A stretch of DNA of 64,000 nt from Bacteriovorax sp037444575 (GCA_037444575.1 JBBIME010000006.1:248001-312000), one strand, 5' to 3'. Shown: positions 9,426-18,257, counted from the stretch's first letter. The notes: generated from the sequence alone by a model not told the origin. Program-made: numbers and translations.

Positions 9426-10481
9426 CTAGAATGCGACTGCTAAATCGGCAGCCAAAGTTTGAAATTTTTTCTCCAATTCAGCTACTTCTCTTTCGGATCT
9501 TGTGTATTCAAACTTCAAAATAACTTTTTCCATTAAAGATTTATTTAAACCAAAGATCATTTCTCGATCTGAGTTATTTTTGTTGCTTAAATCTCGATAT
9601 GCTTTTGAATACAAGATGTATGGAATGGTAGTCTCGTTTACGCTATAACCTAAGTTTGCGTAGTAGGCTAAAGCCTCCTGCTTATTTACAGTCGCTGCAT
9701 TAAATTTGGAATAAAACGCTTCTGCCGAAAAGTTAATCTTATCATTTTCAAATTTAAAATGGGCCCCATAAGTATAATATCTTTTTTTATCAGATCCACC
9801 AAACGAAGAAGAATCTTTTTCAGTCATCCCAGAAAGACCTGTTTCAAATACATTGTTTCCGGTTGTGTATTTTAATGAAGACTTCAAAGAGATTAACTTA
9901 TCTCCATTAGGGTCAGATCCTCTATTGGTCTCAGTTGCGCCATTTGCAACTGTAAGTTGATTTGTCCAATTATACTTTTGGGCAAATTTAGAAATATCCT
10001 TTACTGATATACCTGTTGAATATTTTGAAAATGCTCTAGTAAATTGATTAGTACCTACTGGGATAAATTTACGATATGGCAGTGGAACTTCAATTGGTAA
10101 ATACGTAATAGTAAAATCATGCGTTTCATTTAATAGTCCAAATGGAGTTAGAATTTTACCAAAACTAATCGAAGTATTTGAATGAAAATTATATTCAAAA
10201 AAACCTCTCGATAATTTTACAGATCCTTTTAATGGTGCATCTGATGGCAAATCAGTGCCATCTTCATATTCGACATCAACTACAAATCGCGATTCATTGC
10301 TTAAGTTAAAATCATCAATTAAGTTAATTCTTGATACTCTGAAACCTTTTAATAAAACTGGATCATCACTAGATTTGAAATCTAATTGAGAATAACCATA
10401 AAGCTTGTTAGAAAATTCTTGCGCAAACACGCTCTGACTAAAAGTGAATAATCCAATCAAACCTAGAACTAAAAACCTCAC
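9426..10481 (-). CDS. Porin-like outer-membrane beta-barrel protein
   Basis: 351 residues starting at a GTG preceded by AGGGGG; signal peptide ends S-V-F-A. The mature protein has alternating aromatic/polar beta-strands and ends in A-V-A-F, the C-terminal phenylalanine needed for BAM recognition. Blocks such as S-F-G-K-I-L-T-P-F-G-L resemble phosphate-selective porin O/P and related 16-strand porins. It is the first gene of the operon with the PstS-like protein and adenylyl cyclase; the shared context suggests uptake or sensing of one solute, possibly phosphate or another oxyanion (inference). Confidence 0.82.
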   Translation of the reverse strand: MRFLVLGLIGLFTFSQSVFAQEFSNKLYGYSQLDFKSSDDPVLLKGFRVSRINLIDDFNLSNESRFVVDVEYEDGTDLPSDAPLKGSVKLSRGFFEYNFHSNTSISFGKILTPFGLLNETHDFTITYLPIEVPLPYRKFIPVGTNQFTRAFSKYSTGISVKDISKFAQKYNWTNQLTVANGATETNRGSDPNGDKLISLKSSLKYTTGNNVFETGLSGMTEKDSSSFGGSDKKRYYTYGAHFKFENDKINFSAEAFYSKFNAATVNKQEALAYYANLGYSVNETTIPYILYSKAYRDLSNKNNSDREMIFGLNKSLMEKVILKFEYTRSEREVAELEKKFQTLAADLAVAF

Positions 10482-10582
10482 TACTTCCCCCTAATTAAAT
10501 ACTTTGTAGTATTTGATACTTAAATTTAAGGGTTTGCAAGAAAAGTTAACGATTAGATACGTTCTGAAGCACCGGGCCAGTC

Positions 10583-11182
10583 TCAATAAGTTTCTACCTT
10601 CGAAGCAGTTATTGCTGTTGCGAAGTCCTGCTTAAATTCAATGGCAAAACTGGAGACTATGTCCATCTCCCCTTTTTCAGCTTTTTCTTTAACTTCGTAT
10701 TTATATAGAAGCGAGTTCGCTGTTTGCTGACTCGGTTTTCCTTTTAATCTCTTTATGAGCTCCGGAGACATTCCTAAACTTAATCCATTAATTGCGAGCT
10801 TAGTTTTAATCAAGGTTGTCTTTTCACAAACTTTGTCTAATCGGTATGCGTCTTTTGGATTATTGATTGAAATTGAATTTACTATATGTGTATCACCTCG
10901 CAATTCACCAGACTCAAAAGCAATCGTTTGGCCATTTGAAATCTTAAAACATAAAACATAGAGAGTATTTCCAGCATCGCCTTCATGATAGATCTCTTTG
11001 CTTTTGAATTTTGTTTTTACGTCATCGAGAGTTGATTTTCCGATTGTGATTCCCAAAATACTTAGTTCACTGTCGGGTTGTTTTTTAGCGATACCCACTA
11101 GGCCCTTAGGGGGAAGAGGTATTTCAGCGAGAGCAACATTCAAGCCGAGAGACAGAAAAACTATAAATCTAAAATTCGACAT
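10583..11182 (-). CDS. Exported protein with two internal repeats, unknown function
   Basis: 199 residues with a signal peptide ending N-V-A-L-A. The mature part holds two similar segments, around I-L-G-I-T-I-G-K-S-T-L-D-D-V-K (residues 43-57) and I-N-G-L-S-L-G-M-S-P-E-L-I-K (about 130-144), each followed by a beta-rich stretch. This arrangement recalls BamE/OmlA-like small folds where G-x-S-x-x-x-V-x marks the start of a helix; that is a resemblance only. GGAGG precedes the ATG. It is monocistronic, between the porin operon and the divergent Asn-rich protein gene. Confidence 0.7.
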   Translation of the reverse strand: MSNFRFIVFLSLGLNVALAEIPLPPKGLVGIAKKQPDSELSILGITIGKSTLDDVKTKFKSKEIYHEGDAGNTLYVLCFKISNGQTIAFESGELRGDTHIVNSISINNPKDAYRLDKVCEKTTLIKTKLAINGLSLGMSPELIKRLKGKPSQQTANSLLYKYEVKEKAEKGEMDIVSSFAIEFKQDFATAITASKVETY

Positions 11183-11337
11183 TACTAACCTCCACAGGTG
11201 TAAATGTTCACACTAGTGAAGCCTTTAATTTTCAAATCATCAAGTCTGATGATTTTAAGACGATATTTCCAGTAGTTGGCTCATTACTAAAGCAATTCTA
11301 TCAATTAACCGATAAATCCTCTTAAGAGGTCTGAATT

Positions 11338-13539
11338 GTGAAAAAACATTCATCTATATTTGTTTGGATTATTGGCCTCTCTCTAATAATCCAATCAAAC
11401 TCCATCTGGGCAACTCAGCTTGCTCGTGATGAATATTTCAATAAAAATTGGGCCTATGAAAAAGCAGTTGAGAGAACTGATGGTACTAGTTTAGTTAAAG
11501 TAAAACTTTTTAAACGCTATCTTTGGATTAATCAAACTCCAATTTCTGTTGCTGAAACGACATTTACATATTTAAAAAATCCTCAAGATCATACTACTCC
11601 GAACGAGTTATCAAAAAAAATTATTTCAAGTTTTCCAAGGAATGTCTTAAAGGCCAATAAAATACAAGATGGTATTTTGCTGGAAGGACATTGGAAAAGT
11701 ATTAATCGATATGTTCGAATTGATCTTCTGAAGAAAGAAAATCAAATCCTGATTATCTCTTCATTTGCACGTCATGGTTTAAAGAATGCATTAATCCCAG
11801 AGATCAATCAATTGCATGCGCTACTTCGTACTTATCGAGGAGAAACAGATGCTAAAACTAGTTTTTTAAATTTTTTCCAGAAACTATTTGTGGACGAAGC
11901 ACAAGCTCAAGCCATTCCAGGAATTCCTGGGGGTATAACTAATTTGATTGGAGGAAGTAATAATCCGATCCCTGGCAATACGGTATCAACAGGAACTGGT
12001 ACTACAACAACAGCAGTTAATGGTTCAGGTGTTACCATGACCAATAACATAACTAACAACACAACTGTTAACGTCAATGGGCTTGCGGATGTGAGTGCTT
12101 CTATCAATACTCAGGGAACACAAATTAATAACAACATAAGCAATGTCAACAACAGCATAAATAATAACTTGGGCAATATGAATGCAACCGTTAATAATCA
12201 AGGCCAGCAGTTTAATAATAATTATGCCAACACTAATACAATTTTGAATAATCAGGCACAGCAATTAAATAATACTGCCGCAAAAGAAGGCGCGCGCTTT
12301 AATGACAATTGGGCAGAATCTAATAAAATAGCTTCAAAAATGCTTGATCCAGATCATATGGCAAAAGTAGCTTTCTACACTGCTGCAGGAGCAGCGCTAG
12401 GAAGCTTAGCTGTCAATTTAGCAGTCGAAGGAATTTCAACCGGAATGAGTTTTTTGTATGAACTCTTTACTGGAACTAAAAAGAAAAAATTAGAATGGGA
12501 TGACTTCCAGAAAGCAATTCAAACATGGGATTCGGAACAAAGTAATTTGGCAAAAATGGAAAGTGCCGTTGATGAATTGATATTGGCCTTTGAGTTTTTT
12601 CAAGATAAAAACATGGGTAGTGATTATGTCGCCAATCTAAAACGAGCGATGCAAGATATGAGTTTTGATAGAGACATCTATATTGAAAAGTTCAAAGAAA
12701 AAGATCAATCGATTGCTTGTCGAAGAGTCTTTCACAACGCGGCTGAAGAGCTAGATCAGAAATTAAAAGAATATGAAAAGCTTGTAGGTTTTGCAGAAAA
12801 AAATAATATTGCTTCTGACAGTACAGAAAACTATTTCTGCTCTCAATTAAAAGAAATGCAAAGAAAAATATTATCAACTGAAGCTGAAATGCAAAACTTA
12901 CGTCTATCAATATTAAAAGCTGAATCCCAATTCTATGCTAAAGATAGCGAGGCTAAAGAAAAAAGTGACGACAATATTGAAGAAATTAATGATGCCATCG
13001 TAAGCACTATGAAAAAGCGAGAACGTTACGACAAAGAAGTCAGAACTAGAGTTGTTGACGAATATAATGAAAAACGCGATGTCTGGGTTAAAGACTGCAA
13101 GGCAAGAAGAAATGATGCTGGGAAAAAATTATTTGAAGAACTAGGCTTGATTCAATTTTATTATAAATCAAACGGGCGCTGTCTTGATCTTTACTCACAA
13201 AAAACTTTGGCTAATCCAATTGATCCAGAAGTTGCACAAACTTTCCAACAAGAAAACAAATTGAGAAAAGAGTTAGATTTGCATGCAAATACCGCAGTCG
13301 ATTTCAAGCTATCCCAAGATCAAATGAATTGGTTTACTCGCATGCATATGGATGCTTATTGCTACCAATTCGCCCATGGCCCTAAAGAAAATATTCCAGA
13401 AAAATGTAACGCTTATCCTGAAATGCTCTACTCGCTTTCAATGTCTAAAGGCCACGATAAGGCTGCCTCTGCCTACAAAGACAAATGTGAAGACCGGTAT
13501 CTCGAGGGCGTCAGAAAACTAGCAGCAACTCCTAAATAA
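11338..13539 (+). CDS. Large exported protein with Asn-rich repeats and coiled coils
   Basis: 733 residues from a GTG start (AGAGG upstream); signal peptide ends S-I-W-A. Residues 26-190 form an ordered N-terminal region. Residues about 200-320 are very rich in Asn, Thr and Gln, with repeated N-N-Q-x-Q-Q-x-N-N-type units resembling stalk or fibre regions. A Gly/Ala hydrophobic segment (about 345-375) may be membrane-inserting. The rest is charged, predicted coiled coil with scattered cysteines. I recognise no family. It is followed after about 25-55 bases by the secreted PLD-like gene on the same strand, so the two may be co-expressed. A surface-attached or injected protein is possible but not shown. 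Confidence 0.75.
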   Translation: MKKHSSIFVWIIGLSLIIQSNSIWATQLARDEYFNKNWAYEKAVERTDGTSLVKVKLFKRYLWINQTPISVAETTFTYLKNPQDHTTPNELSKKIISSFPRNVLKANKIQDGILLEGHWKSINRYVRIDLLKKENQILIISSFARHGLKNALIPEINQLHALLRTYRGETDAKTSFLNFFQKLFVDEAQAQAIPGIPGGITNLIGGSNNPIPGNTVSTGTGTTTTAVNGSGVTMTNNITNNTTVNVNGLADVSASINTQGTQINNNISNVNNSINNNLGNMNATVNNQGQQFNNNYANTNTILNNQAQQLNNTAAKEGARFNDNWAESNKIASKMLDPDHMAKVAFYTAAGAALGSLAVNLAVEGISTGMSFLYELFTGTKKKKLEWDDFQKAIQTWDSEQSNLAKMESAVDELILAFEFFQDKNMGSDYVANLKRAMQDMSFDRDIYIEKFKEKDQSIACRRVFHNAAEELDQKLKEYEKLVGFAEKNNIASDSTENYFCSQLKEMQRKILSTEAEMQNLRLSILKAESQFYAKDSEAKEKSDDNIEEINDAIVSTMKKRERYDKEVRTRVVDEYNEKRDVWVKDCKARRNDAGKKLFEELGLIQFYYKSNGRCLDLYSQKTLANPIDPEVAQTFQQENKLRKELDLHANTAVDFKLSQDQMNWFTRMHMDAYCYQFAHGPKENIPEKCNAYPEMLYSLSMSKGHDKAASAYKDKCEDRYLEGVRKLAATPK

Positions 13540-13594
13540 TTACTCCTATTGACCTGTTTATCAGGTGGCACGTAAGTTGCTCCTTATATTAGAT

Positions 13595-15403
13595 ATGAGG
13601 GCCATCAGTTTAATATTACTTGTCACATTTTTTAATCTGGCAAATGCTAGTACAGATAGCTGTCAAAAACTTATACAGTCATTTCTCACTGTTCAAGATG
13701 TCCGGCCAGTCAAACAGAAGCTGACAAGAAACTGGATCAGCCTTGAGGAGAACAATAAGGCACTAACTTTAACTGGTGACACTGAAATAAATGATTACCT
13801 ATTCGATATAATTCAACATGCAGAAGACTCGATAGAAATTCAATCACTAAAAATGCATGATCCGAAATGGGTTGATCTCTTGATAAAAAAGGCCAATGAG
13901 GGAGTTAAAGTTCATATACAAATTAGCGATATTTCCAGATTAAATACGTCTCAAGACCGAAAAGAAGAGGCCTTTAGATTGCTGCGGTTACTTAAAAAAT
14001 CTAATATTACAATTGATCAATTTGATACAGATGCAATAGATAGAAAAACGACCGTCTTTCGACCAGACATGCATAAGAAAGTAGTCATCGTTGATAATCG
14101 CTTTGCTTATATAGGAAACAAAAATTTTAATAGTCATTCCGATACTGTGGAGTTTGGCGTTGGGTTACAAGGGACAAAAGCTCAAGAACTCCGCTCACTA
14201 TTTTATAAAGATCTTGCCAATAGTACAAAGAACATAAACTACATTGATGAAGTCGTAAAAATAGCTCAGCAATCCCAAGTAAAATTTTATAATAGTTATG
14301 AATTAAAGCAAAACTTAATTAAATCAATTCAACAATCAGAAAAAACTATCACTTTAAGTCAGGTGGAATTTAGCGATGCCGATATTGTTAATGCTCTAAT
14401 TAGTAAAAAGAAACTTAATCCAAATATCGAAATTCAAATTATTACTGTCAAAAACATTAGAGAATATCGCGCAATGGGGATTACACTTAACCGTCCATTT
14501 AATGTGAAATCCATAGAGACACTAAGGCAAAATGGAATTTTGGTACATTTTATTGATTTTGAAAAAACAGAAGGCAAGTTTTTCCATGGAAAGTTGACAG
14601 TATTTGATGATAAGAAAATCATCCTTGGAAGTAGCGACTACAATAAAAGAAGTTTTAAAGGAAATCTGGAATTAGATCTAGAGATCTCTTCAGAGTTAAT
14701 GGCAAAAGAATTTAAAGACTATTTAAAAGCTGTCATCAACAATGTTCCAACGGAGTATCATTTCACTTTTTCAGAAAAATTATTATCACAACTTCATGAA
14801 TTATTGTTTGATTTGTTAATGAAGATCAATGAGTTTAAAATTAGAACAATTGACAAGGTTGAGATTAGCCATGAGTTCTTCTCTGTTCTATTGAGGAGAA
14901 AAATTGGAGAATTTACTCAAGCAATCGCAACGTTAAAAGGTGTATATAATAATAAATTTGTCACCGAACTCGATGATTATTTAAGACCATATCAACATAG
15001 AATTGTTACAAATGAAATATTATCAAAAAGCTCTGTGAGCAACGATGACATTTATGTCTTTGTTGGGTCTAGTACATATGCCGCAAAAAAGAATATCAAA
15101 CTTGGAATTGAGCCTACTAAAAATGGATACTATGGGGATGGTTATTATTTTGCGACCAATATTGAAACTGCCTTAGATTATTCAGCACTTCGCAATCGCC
15201 AACTTTATGATGAAGTTAAGCCCTCTGAAGTTTTGATCTACAAAGTAAAAAAGGAAAAATTTAATAGTTATTTAAATATCAGTGAAAATTCTAAAGACAG
15301 TCATGGACTTCTCATTGAGGCAGCAGAGGGAGAAAATCGCGATTACCTCATTTTGAACAACCCTGATCAGTTCGAACTAGTACAGCATTTGATGATGAAG
15401 TAG
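13595..15403 (+). CDS. Secreted phospholipase D-like protein with C-terminal PARP-like domain
   Basis: 602 residues. I chose the ATG giving a signal peptide ending L-A-N-A; a GTG ten codons upstream is also open. Two HxKxxxxD motifs are complete: H160-K162-D167 and H331-K333-D338, each followed by G-N or G-S, so residues about 50-385 are a two-lobe PLD/transphosphatidylase domain. Residues about 390-480 are helical. Residues 485-600 resemble the PARP fold: F-V-G-S-S, then G-D-G-Y-Y-F-A with A-L-D-Y-S, then R-D-Y-L-I-L. The PARP H-Y-E triad would read V490-Y518-D583, so ADP-ribosyl transfer may be altered or lost. It may act on prey or competitor lipids and macromolecules (inference). The PLD part is certain, the PARP part a motif-level call. 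Confidence 0.85.
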   Translation: MRAISLILLVTFFNLANASTDSCQKLIQSFLTVQDVRPVKQKLTRNWISLEENNKALTLTGDTEINDYLFDIIQHAEDSIEIQSLKMHDPKWVDLLIKKANEGVKVHIQISDISRLNTSQDRKEEAFRLLRLLKKSNITIDQFDTDAIDRKTTVFRPDMHKKVVIVDNRFAYIGNKNFNSHSDTVEFGVGLQGTKAQELRSLFYKDLANSTKNINYIDEVVKIAQQSQVKFYNSYELKQNLIKSIQQSEKTITLSQVEFSDADIVNALISKKKLNPNIEIQIITVKNIREYRAMGITLNRPFNVKSIETLRQNGILVHFIDFEKTEGKFFHGKLTVFDDKKIILGSSDYNKRSFKGNLELDLEISSELMAKEFKDYLKAVINNVPTEYHFTFSEKLLSQLHELLFDLLMKINEFKIRTIDKVEISHEFFSVLLRRKIGEFTQAIATLKGVYNNKFVTELDDYLRPYQHRIVTNEILSKSSVSNDDIYVFVGSSTYAAKKNIKLGIEPTKNGYYGDGYYFATNIETALDYSALRNRQLYDEVKPSEVLIYKVKKEKFNSYLNISENSKDSHGLLIEAAEGENRDYLILNNPDQFELVQHLMMK

Positions 15404-15443
15404 AAAACAAAGATAGAATTGTTTCAATTTTCTAAAGTATTAA

Positions 15444-15465
15444 ATGGTGGACCACTACGAACTAC
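15444..15465 (-). repeat. Sequence resembling the 3' end of tRNA-Ala (possible old attachment remnant)
   Basis: Ten bases (ATGGTGGACC) are identical to the 3' end of the tRNA-Ala gene plus its next base at 44405-44414, in the same orientation, and a CGAAC that could stand for the T-loop follows. Integrating elements often leave such a copy, but ten bases can match by chance in this window. Confidence 0.2.
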
Positions 15466-15645
15466 AGACGCACACCTTGAAAATCGCTGTTATCTTCACG
15501 ATTTCACTTCGCTTTTCACTTAAGGCAAAAATAAATATTTTCTCAAAGAGTAGTTTATAAAATAAATGGGCATGAGATTTTTTTGGTCTCTAGCCCCTTG
15601 GAATATTTAGTGGAAGTCTTTGGGTGATAACACGATGGCATTTAT

Positions 15646-16080
15646 TTAATTATAGCAAGCACAAGCGCGTCGAAGACCGTTGACCAAGAGTGAGGAACCA
15701 GTTGCCGGTGTTGTGCATCTTATCCAATTGGAAAAGATATCAACATTACATCCATAGCCAGCAGCGCAGCTAGTACCAGTAGTGGAGGGTCCACCAGCAG
15801 CTGCAAGAGCAGTCAAAACGGCACTGCAATTAGCATCAGAACCACTCGATCCGGCATAAGATGCTGTCGCACTATCATAACCACCATGAGTGGCGCAAGC
15901 GGTATCACAACTTGCTAAATTAGCTGCCAAATACCAACAGTAACCACCAACAGAAGCTCCTGAACAAGGTTTGGCCGCAGTAGATCCAGTAGAAGCTAAG
16001 GACGGGGCATTCCCGCTATTTTTTCCACAAGAAAATAAAGTTAATAAAAAGCAACCAATAATTATATTTTTAATTTTCAT
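15646..16080 (-). CDS. Cys-rich, Ala/Gly-rich lipoprotein of unknown function
   Basis: 144 residues with a lipoprotein signal (L-F-S-C at residues 15-18). The mature part is unusually rich in Ala, Gly, Ser and Cys (ten further cysteines after the lipidated one) with a G-G-Y-C-W-Y-L block, a D-T-A-C-A-T-H-G-G-Y block, and a C-terminal R-R-A-C-A-C. I have seen this type of Cys-spaced module in exported proteins of Bdellovibrionota and Leptospira but know no function for it. Its G+C is clearly higher than that of its neighbours. It lies 10 bases downstream of the outer-membrane barrel gene and is probably cotranscribed. Confidence 0.7.
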   Translation of the reverse strand: MKIKNIIIGCFLLTLFSCGKNSGNAPSLASTGSTAAKPCSGASVGGYCWYLAANLASCDTACATHGGYDSATASYAGSSGSDANCSAVLTALAAAGGPSTTGTSCAAGYGCNVDIFSNWIRCTTPATGSSLLVNGLRRACACYN

Positions 16081-16090
16081 AAATTATTTC

Positions 16091-16741
16091 CTAAAAAAAG
16101 AATCCATAAAGAAGTGAATAAGATTTCATATTAAATTGCTGAGCAGCCGTTAGGGAAGATTCGGTTCCATTCAAACTCATTTTTTTAAATTTCAAACTTT
16201 GATATTCAATTCCCCAAAAAGTAGAATGATCCGAATATTGATCCTTGAAGACATAAGGTAGAACCAGTCCGCCACCAGATCGTTTCCAATGCAGCTGAAG
16301 GCATAGTGCATCTGCATCGCTGTATTTCACTTTTTGGCCGGAGAAATTGGCTTTATCAAGTGCATAATCCCCCGCTATTAGCGATGGAAGTTTTGCAATA
16401 ATTCGAAGTGATCCCATATCAAAACCCAACATGGGATAAACCGCCGTTAACCTTCCCTGAGTATTTATATTGGAAACTTTGCTTGGATTGGTAAGTTGCT
16501 TTCGTAGGGAGTACTCCCCACTCGCGCCTAATAAAATAAAATGATAAAGCCTAAAACCCAAACTTCCCTCTGCTGAATATGCAGCCATACTGGTAGATGG
16601 CACAGTGGTGGTGTCAGTTGTGGATGTAGATCCAAAGCCCGCTTTAAGCGCACCGGAGACATACAGAAGGTTTGCGTGAGCAAGATTGAGCGATAAAAAT
16701 AAAAAAAAGCCTGCCAAAATTAATTTTTTTGGATAATTCAT
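16091..16741 (-). CDS. Outer-membrane beta-barrel protein
   Basis: 216 residues; signal peptide ends N-L-A-H-A. The mature part has short amphipathic beta-strands and ends G-F-F-F, the terminal phenylalanine expected for BAM-assembled barrels. At about 190 mature residues it fits an eight-stranded OmpA/OmpX-size barrel. It has no visible enzymatic motif. It is followed after ten bases by the Cys-rich lipoprotein, so the pair may form a surface complex (inference). The ribosome-binding sequence is weak (GAGAT). Confidence 0.75.
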   Translation of the reverse strand: MNYPKKLILAGFFLFLSLNLAHANLLYVSGALKAGFGSTSTTDTTTVPSTSMAAYSAEGSLGFRLYHFILLGASGEYSLRKQLTNPSKVSNINTQGRLTAVYPMLGFDMGSLRIIAKLPSLIAGDYALDKANFSGQKVKYSDADALCLQLHWKRSGGGLVLPYVFKDQYSDHSTFWGIEYQSLKFKKMSLNGTESSLTAAQQFNMKSYSLLYGFFF

Positions 16742-17151
16742 TTAAGATCTCGGTCTGTGTTGAAATTGAGGTTAAGAAAAGCTTATAACATAAAGGTTAT
16801 CGAGTAAAGAATATGGCCGCTCTAATGCTCTAATATTCTCAAATAATTTTAAAATGGTCCATGTATCGTCAATTGTGTGTCTATCGATCCAGCATCTCAA
16901 AATCCTCATTTTCTGAATGCTGTTTTAAAAGACGAAGACTTTGATCACAAGGAATAAAAATAGAAGGATTCTATAATTCCGTTGGTTATTAAAAATGGTA
17001 GCTTCAAAATTTTGATTAATAATAGATCACTCTCAACAAAGCATTCTTGGAAGTTCTCTGTCCAAAAGTGCGTCTATTGTTTTGAGTGGTGGATTCGTAC
17101 CACCATTATTAATTACTATTAGTTAACTTAATTATCATTGCTCGCTAGGAC
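16742..17151. other. Intergenic region left of the candidate mobile element
   Basis: No convincing gene. The only structure is a 6-bp GC-rich hairpin (TGGTGG, 7-base loop, CCACCA) near 17089-17107 without a clear T-run. The region separates the chromosomal barrel/lipoprotein pair from the first repeat of the candidate element. Confidence 0.5.
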
Positions 17152-17167
17152 TTTCCAGTCATTTCAG
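17152..17167 (+). repeat. Candidate attL: 16-bp direct repeat, left copy
   Basis: TTTCCAGTCATTTCAG occurs here and again at 44251-44266 in the same orientation. Weaker similarity continues for about 25 bases to the right (TTTGC, GCGA and GATAT blocks). The copy is 1.3 kb from the integrase gene and just beyond the toxin-antitoxin pair, where an attachment site would be expected. Confidence 0.45.
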
Positions 17168-17187
17168 GTCATTTGCGAATGATATTT

Positions 17188-17892
17188 TCAAAGTTTTCCA
17201 TCATGTCTTAAAAATTGGGATTGAATACCTTGGGTTTTATCATGAACCTCTAAAAATGAACCCATCTTTAGATTGTCCATAAAAATAACAACACATTTTT
17301 TATCTGAATCTTTAGTAGATTCATAAATGAAACCTTCATAACCCATGCCTCTCAAATAAGAAGAAATTTTTTGAGAATATGAAGTTATTTTGTATTTATT
17401 AAGAATATCCCAAACGCCATAAAACAATCCTGTATTAATTCCAAACGAAGAAATTATCCTAGGATCAGTAAAATCCAAAACCCCACTCAAGTTAAAATCA
17501 ATGGCCCAAAGGCTATAAGTTACAAAATTTTTATCAAGCTGCACTTCCAAATTTGAAGTCGTGCTGTTTTCCGCAAGGTAAATTGATTCTTCCCCCTGCT
17601 CGTTAAATCTCGCTGATCCATTTCTTGAACCTTCTACACTAAGTGGTTCGAGATCATATCTTCTATTAATAGCTCTCCACCATGTCCCTGATAGATTAAT
17701 ACTTTTAGGACTGGTGGTGGTAGCTAGGTTTTTGAATTTAACAAATTCTTGGTCTAGATATAAACCAATCGTGTGGCCATTTTGAATGATAAAATTGATT
17801 TTATCTGCAATTGGCTTTTTATCATCAGGGATATTACTCCCAAGAAGTTGCTCTAACTCCTTTATGAGTTGAGCCTTAATCTTCTGGCTCAT
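17188..17892 (-). CDS. RES-domain toxin (NAD+ phosphorylase family)
   Basis: Toxin of a RES-Xre type II system; RES toxins degrade cellular NAD+ by phosphorolysis. The 234 residues show the family pattern: W-W-R73-A, then A-R95-F-N, then I-Y105-L-A-E, then E116 in a helix, followed by the late beta-strands with Y-E-G-F-I-Y-E-S. The N-terminal 60 residues are a helical extension. The start codon lies inside the end of the antitoxin gene (4-base overlap), with GGGAGC upstream, so expression is coupled. In a mobile element it would help maintenance. All expected catalytic-type residues are present, so it is probably active. Confidence 0.88.
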   Translation of the reverse strand: MSQKIKAQLIKELEQLLGSNIPDDKKPIADKINFIIQNGHTIGLYLDQEFVKFKNLATTTSPKSINLSGTWWRAINRRYDLEPLSVEGSRNGSARFNEQGEESIYLAENSTTSNLEVQLDKNFVTYSLWAIDFNLSGVLDFTDPRIISSFGINTGLFYGVWDILNKYKITSYSQKISSYLRGMGYEGFIYESTKDSDKKCVVIFMDNLKMGSFLEVHDKTQGIQSQFLRHDGKL

Positions 17893-18257
17893 GCTCCCAT
17901 TGCCTCACCATAAAGCTGCTTTCTCAAATCCTCTTCAATAATTGGAGTATTAATTTTCGGATTAATCTGCATAAACTCAATTGGAGTTAAACCAAGAAGT
18001 CTTTCTTTTGGTTCTCTCAACCATCTACGTGCTTTACTTTCATCTTGACCAGAAAGCTCCCAAAGATGGTGAATAATTTTTACAATCGGAGTAGCCTTCG
18101 TTCTTGTCTCAACGCTAATTTTTTTATTTTTTAAAGTAGATGGTGAAACATTTATTAAAAATGCCAAATCGTTCTGCGGTACACCGATGAATTCTCTGAT
18201 TTTAGAAAAATCAAGTTCGTGGTTCTTGTAAATTGGTGCTTCACTCGTATGCAACAT
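17889..18257 (-). CDS. Xre-family antitoxin of the RES-Xre pair (ParS/MbcA type)
   Basis: 122 residues. The N-terminal half is an Xre-like helix-turn-helix (I-G-V-P-Q-N-D-L-A-F-L-I-N-V-S-P-S-T-L), the C-terminal half the MbcA/ParS/Xre toxin-binding domain with A-R-R-W-L and L-L-G-L-T-P-I-E-F. It neutralises the RES toxin encoded immediately downstream and usually represses its own promoter. TTCAA-CCA-TTGAA, about 90 bases upstream, is a possible operator. GAGG precedes the ATG. Confidence 0.88.
   Translation of the reverse strand: MLHTSEAPIYKNHELDFSKIREFIGVPQNDLAFLINVSPSTLKNKKISVETRTKATPIVKIIHHLWELSGQDESKARRWLREPKERLLGLTPIEFMQINPKINTPIIEEDLRKQLYGEAMGA

Noticed and set aside
11907..12264. Hydrophobic open frames on the minus strand inside the Asn-rich gene
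   Set aside because: They arise from the complement of Asn/Thr-rich codons; no start signals.
17089..17107. Possible tRNA fragment (TGGTGG...CCACCA with a TTCG)
   Set aside because: It is a simple 6-bp hairpin and does not align with the tRNA-Ala T arm or acceptor beyond seven bases.
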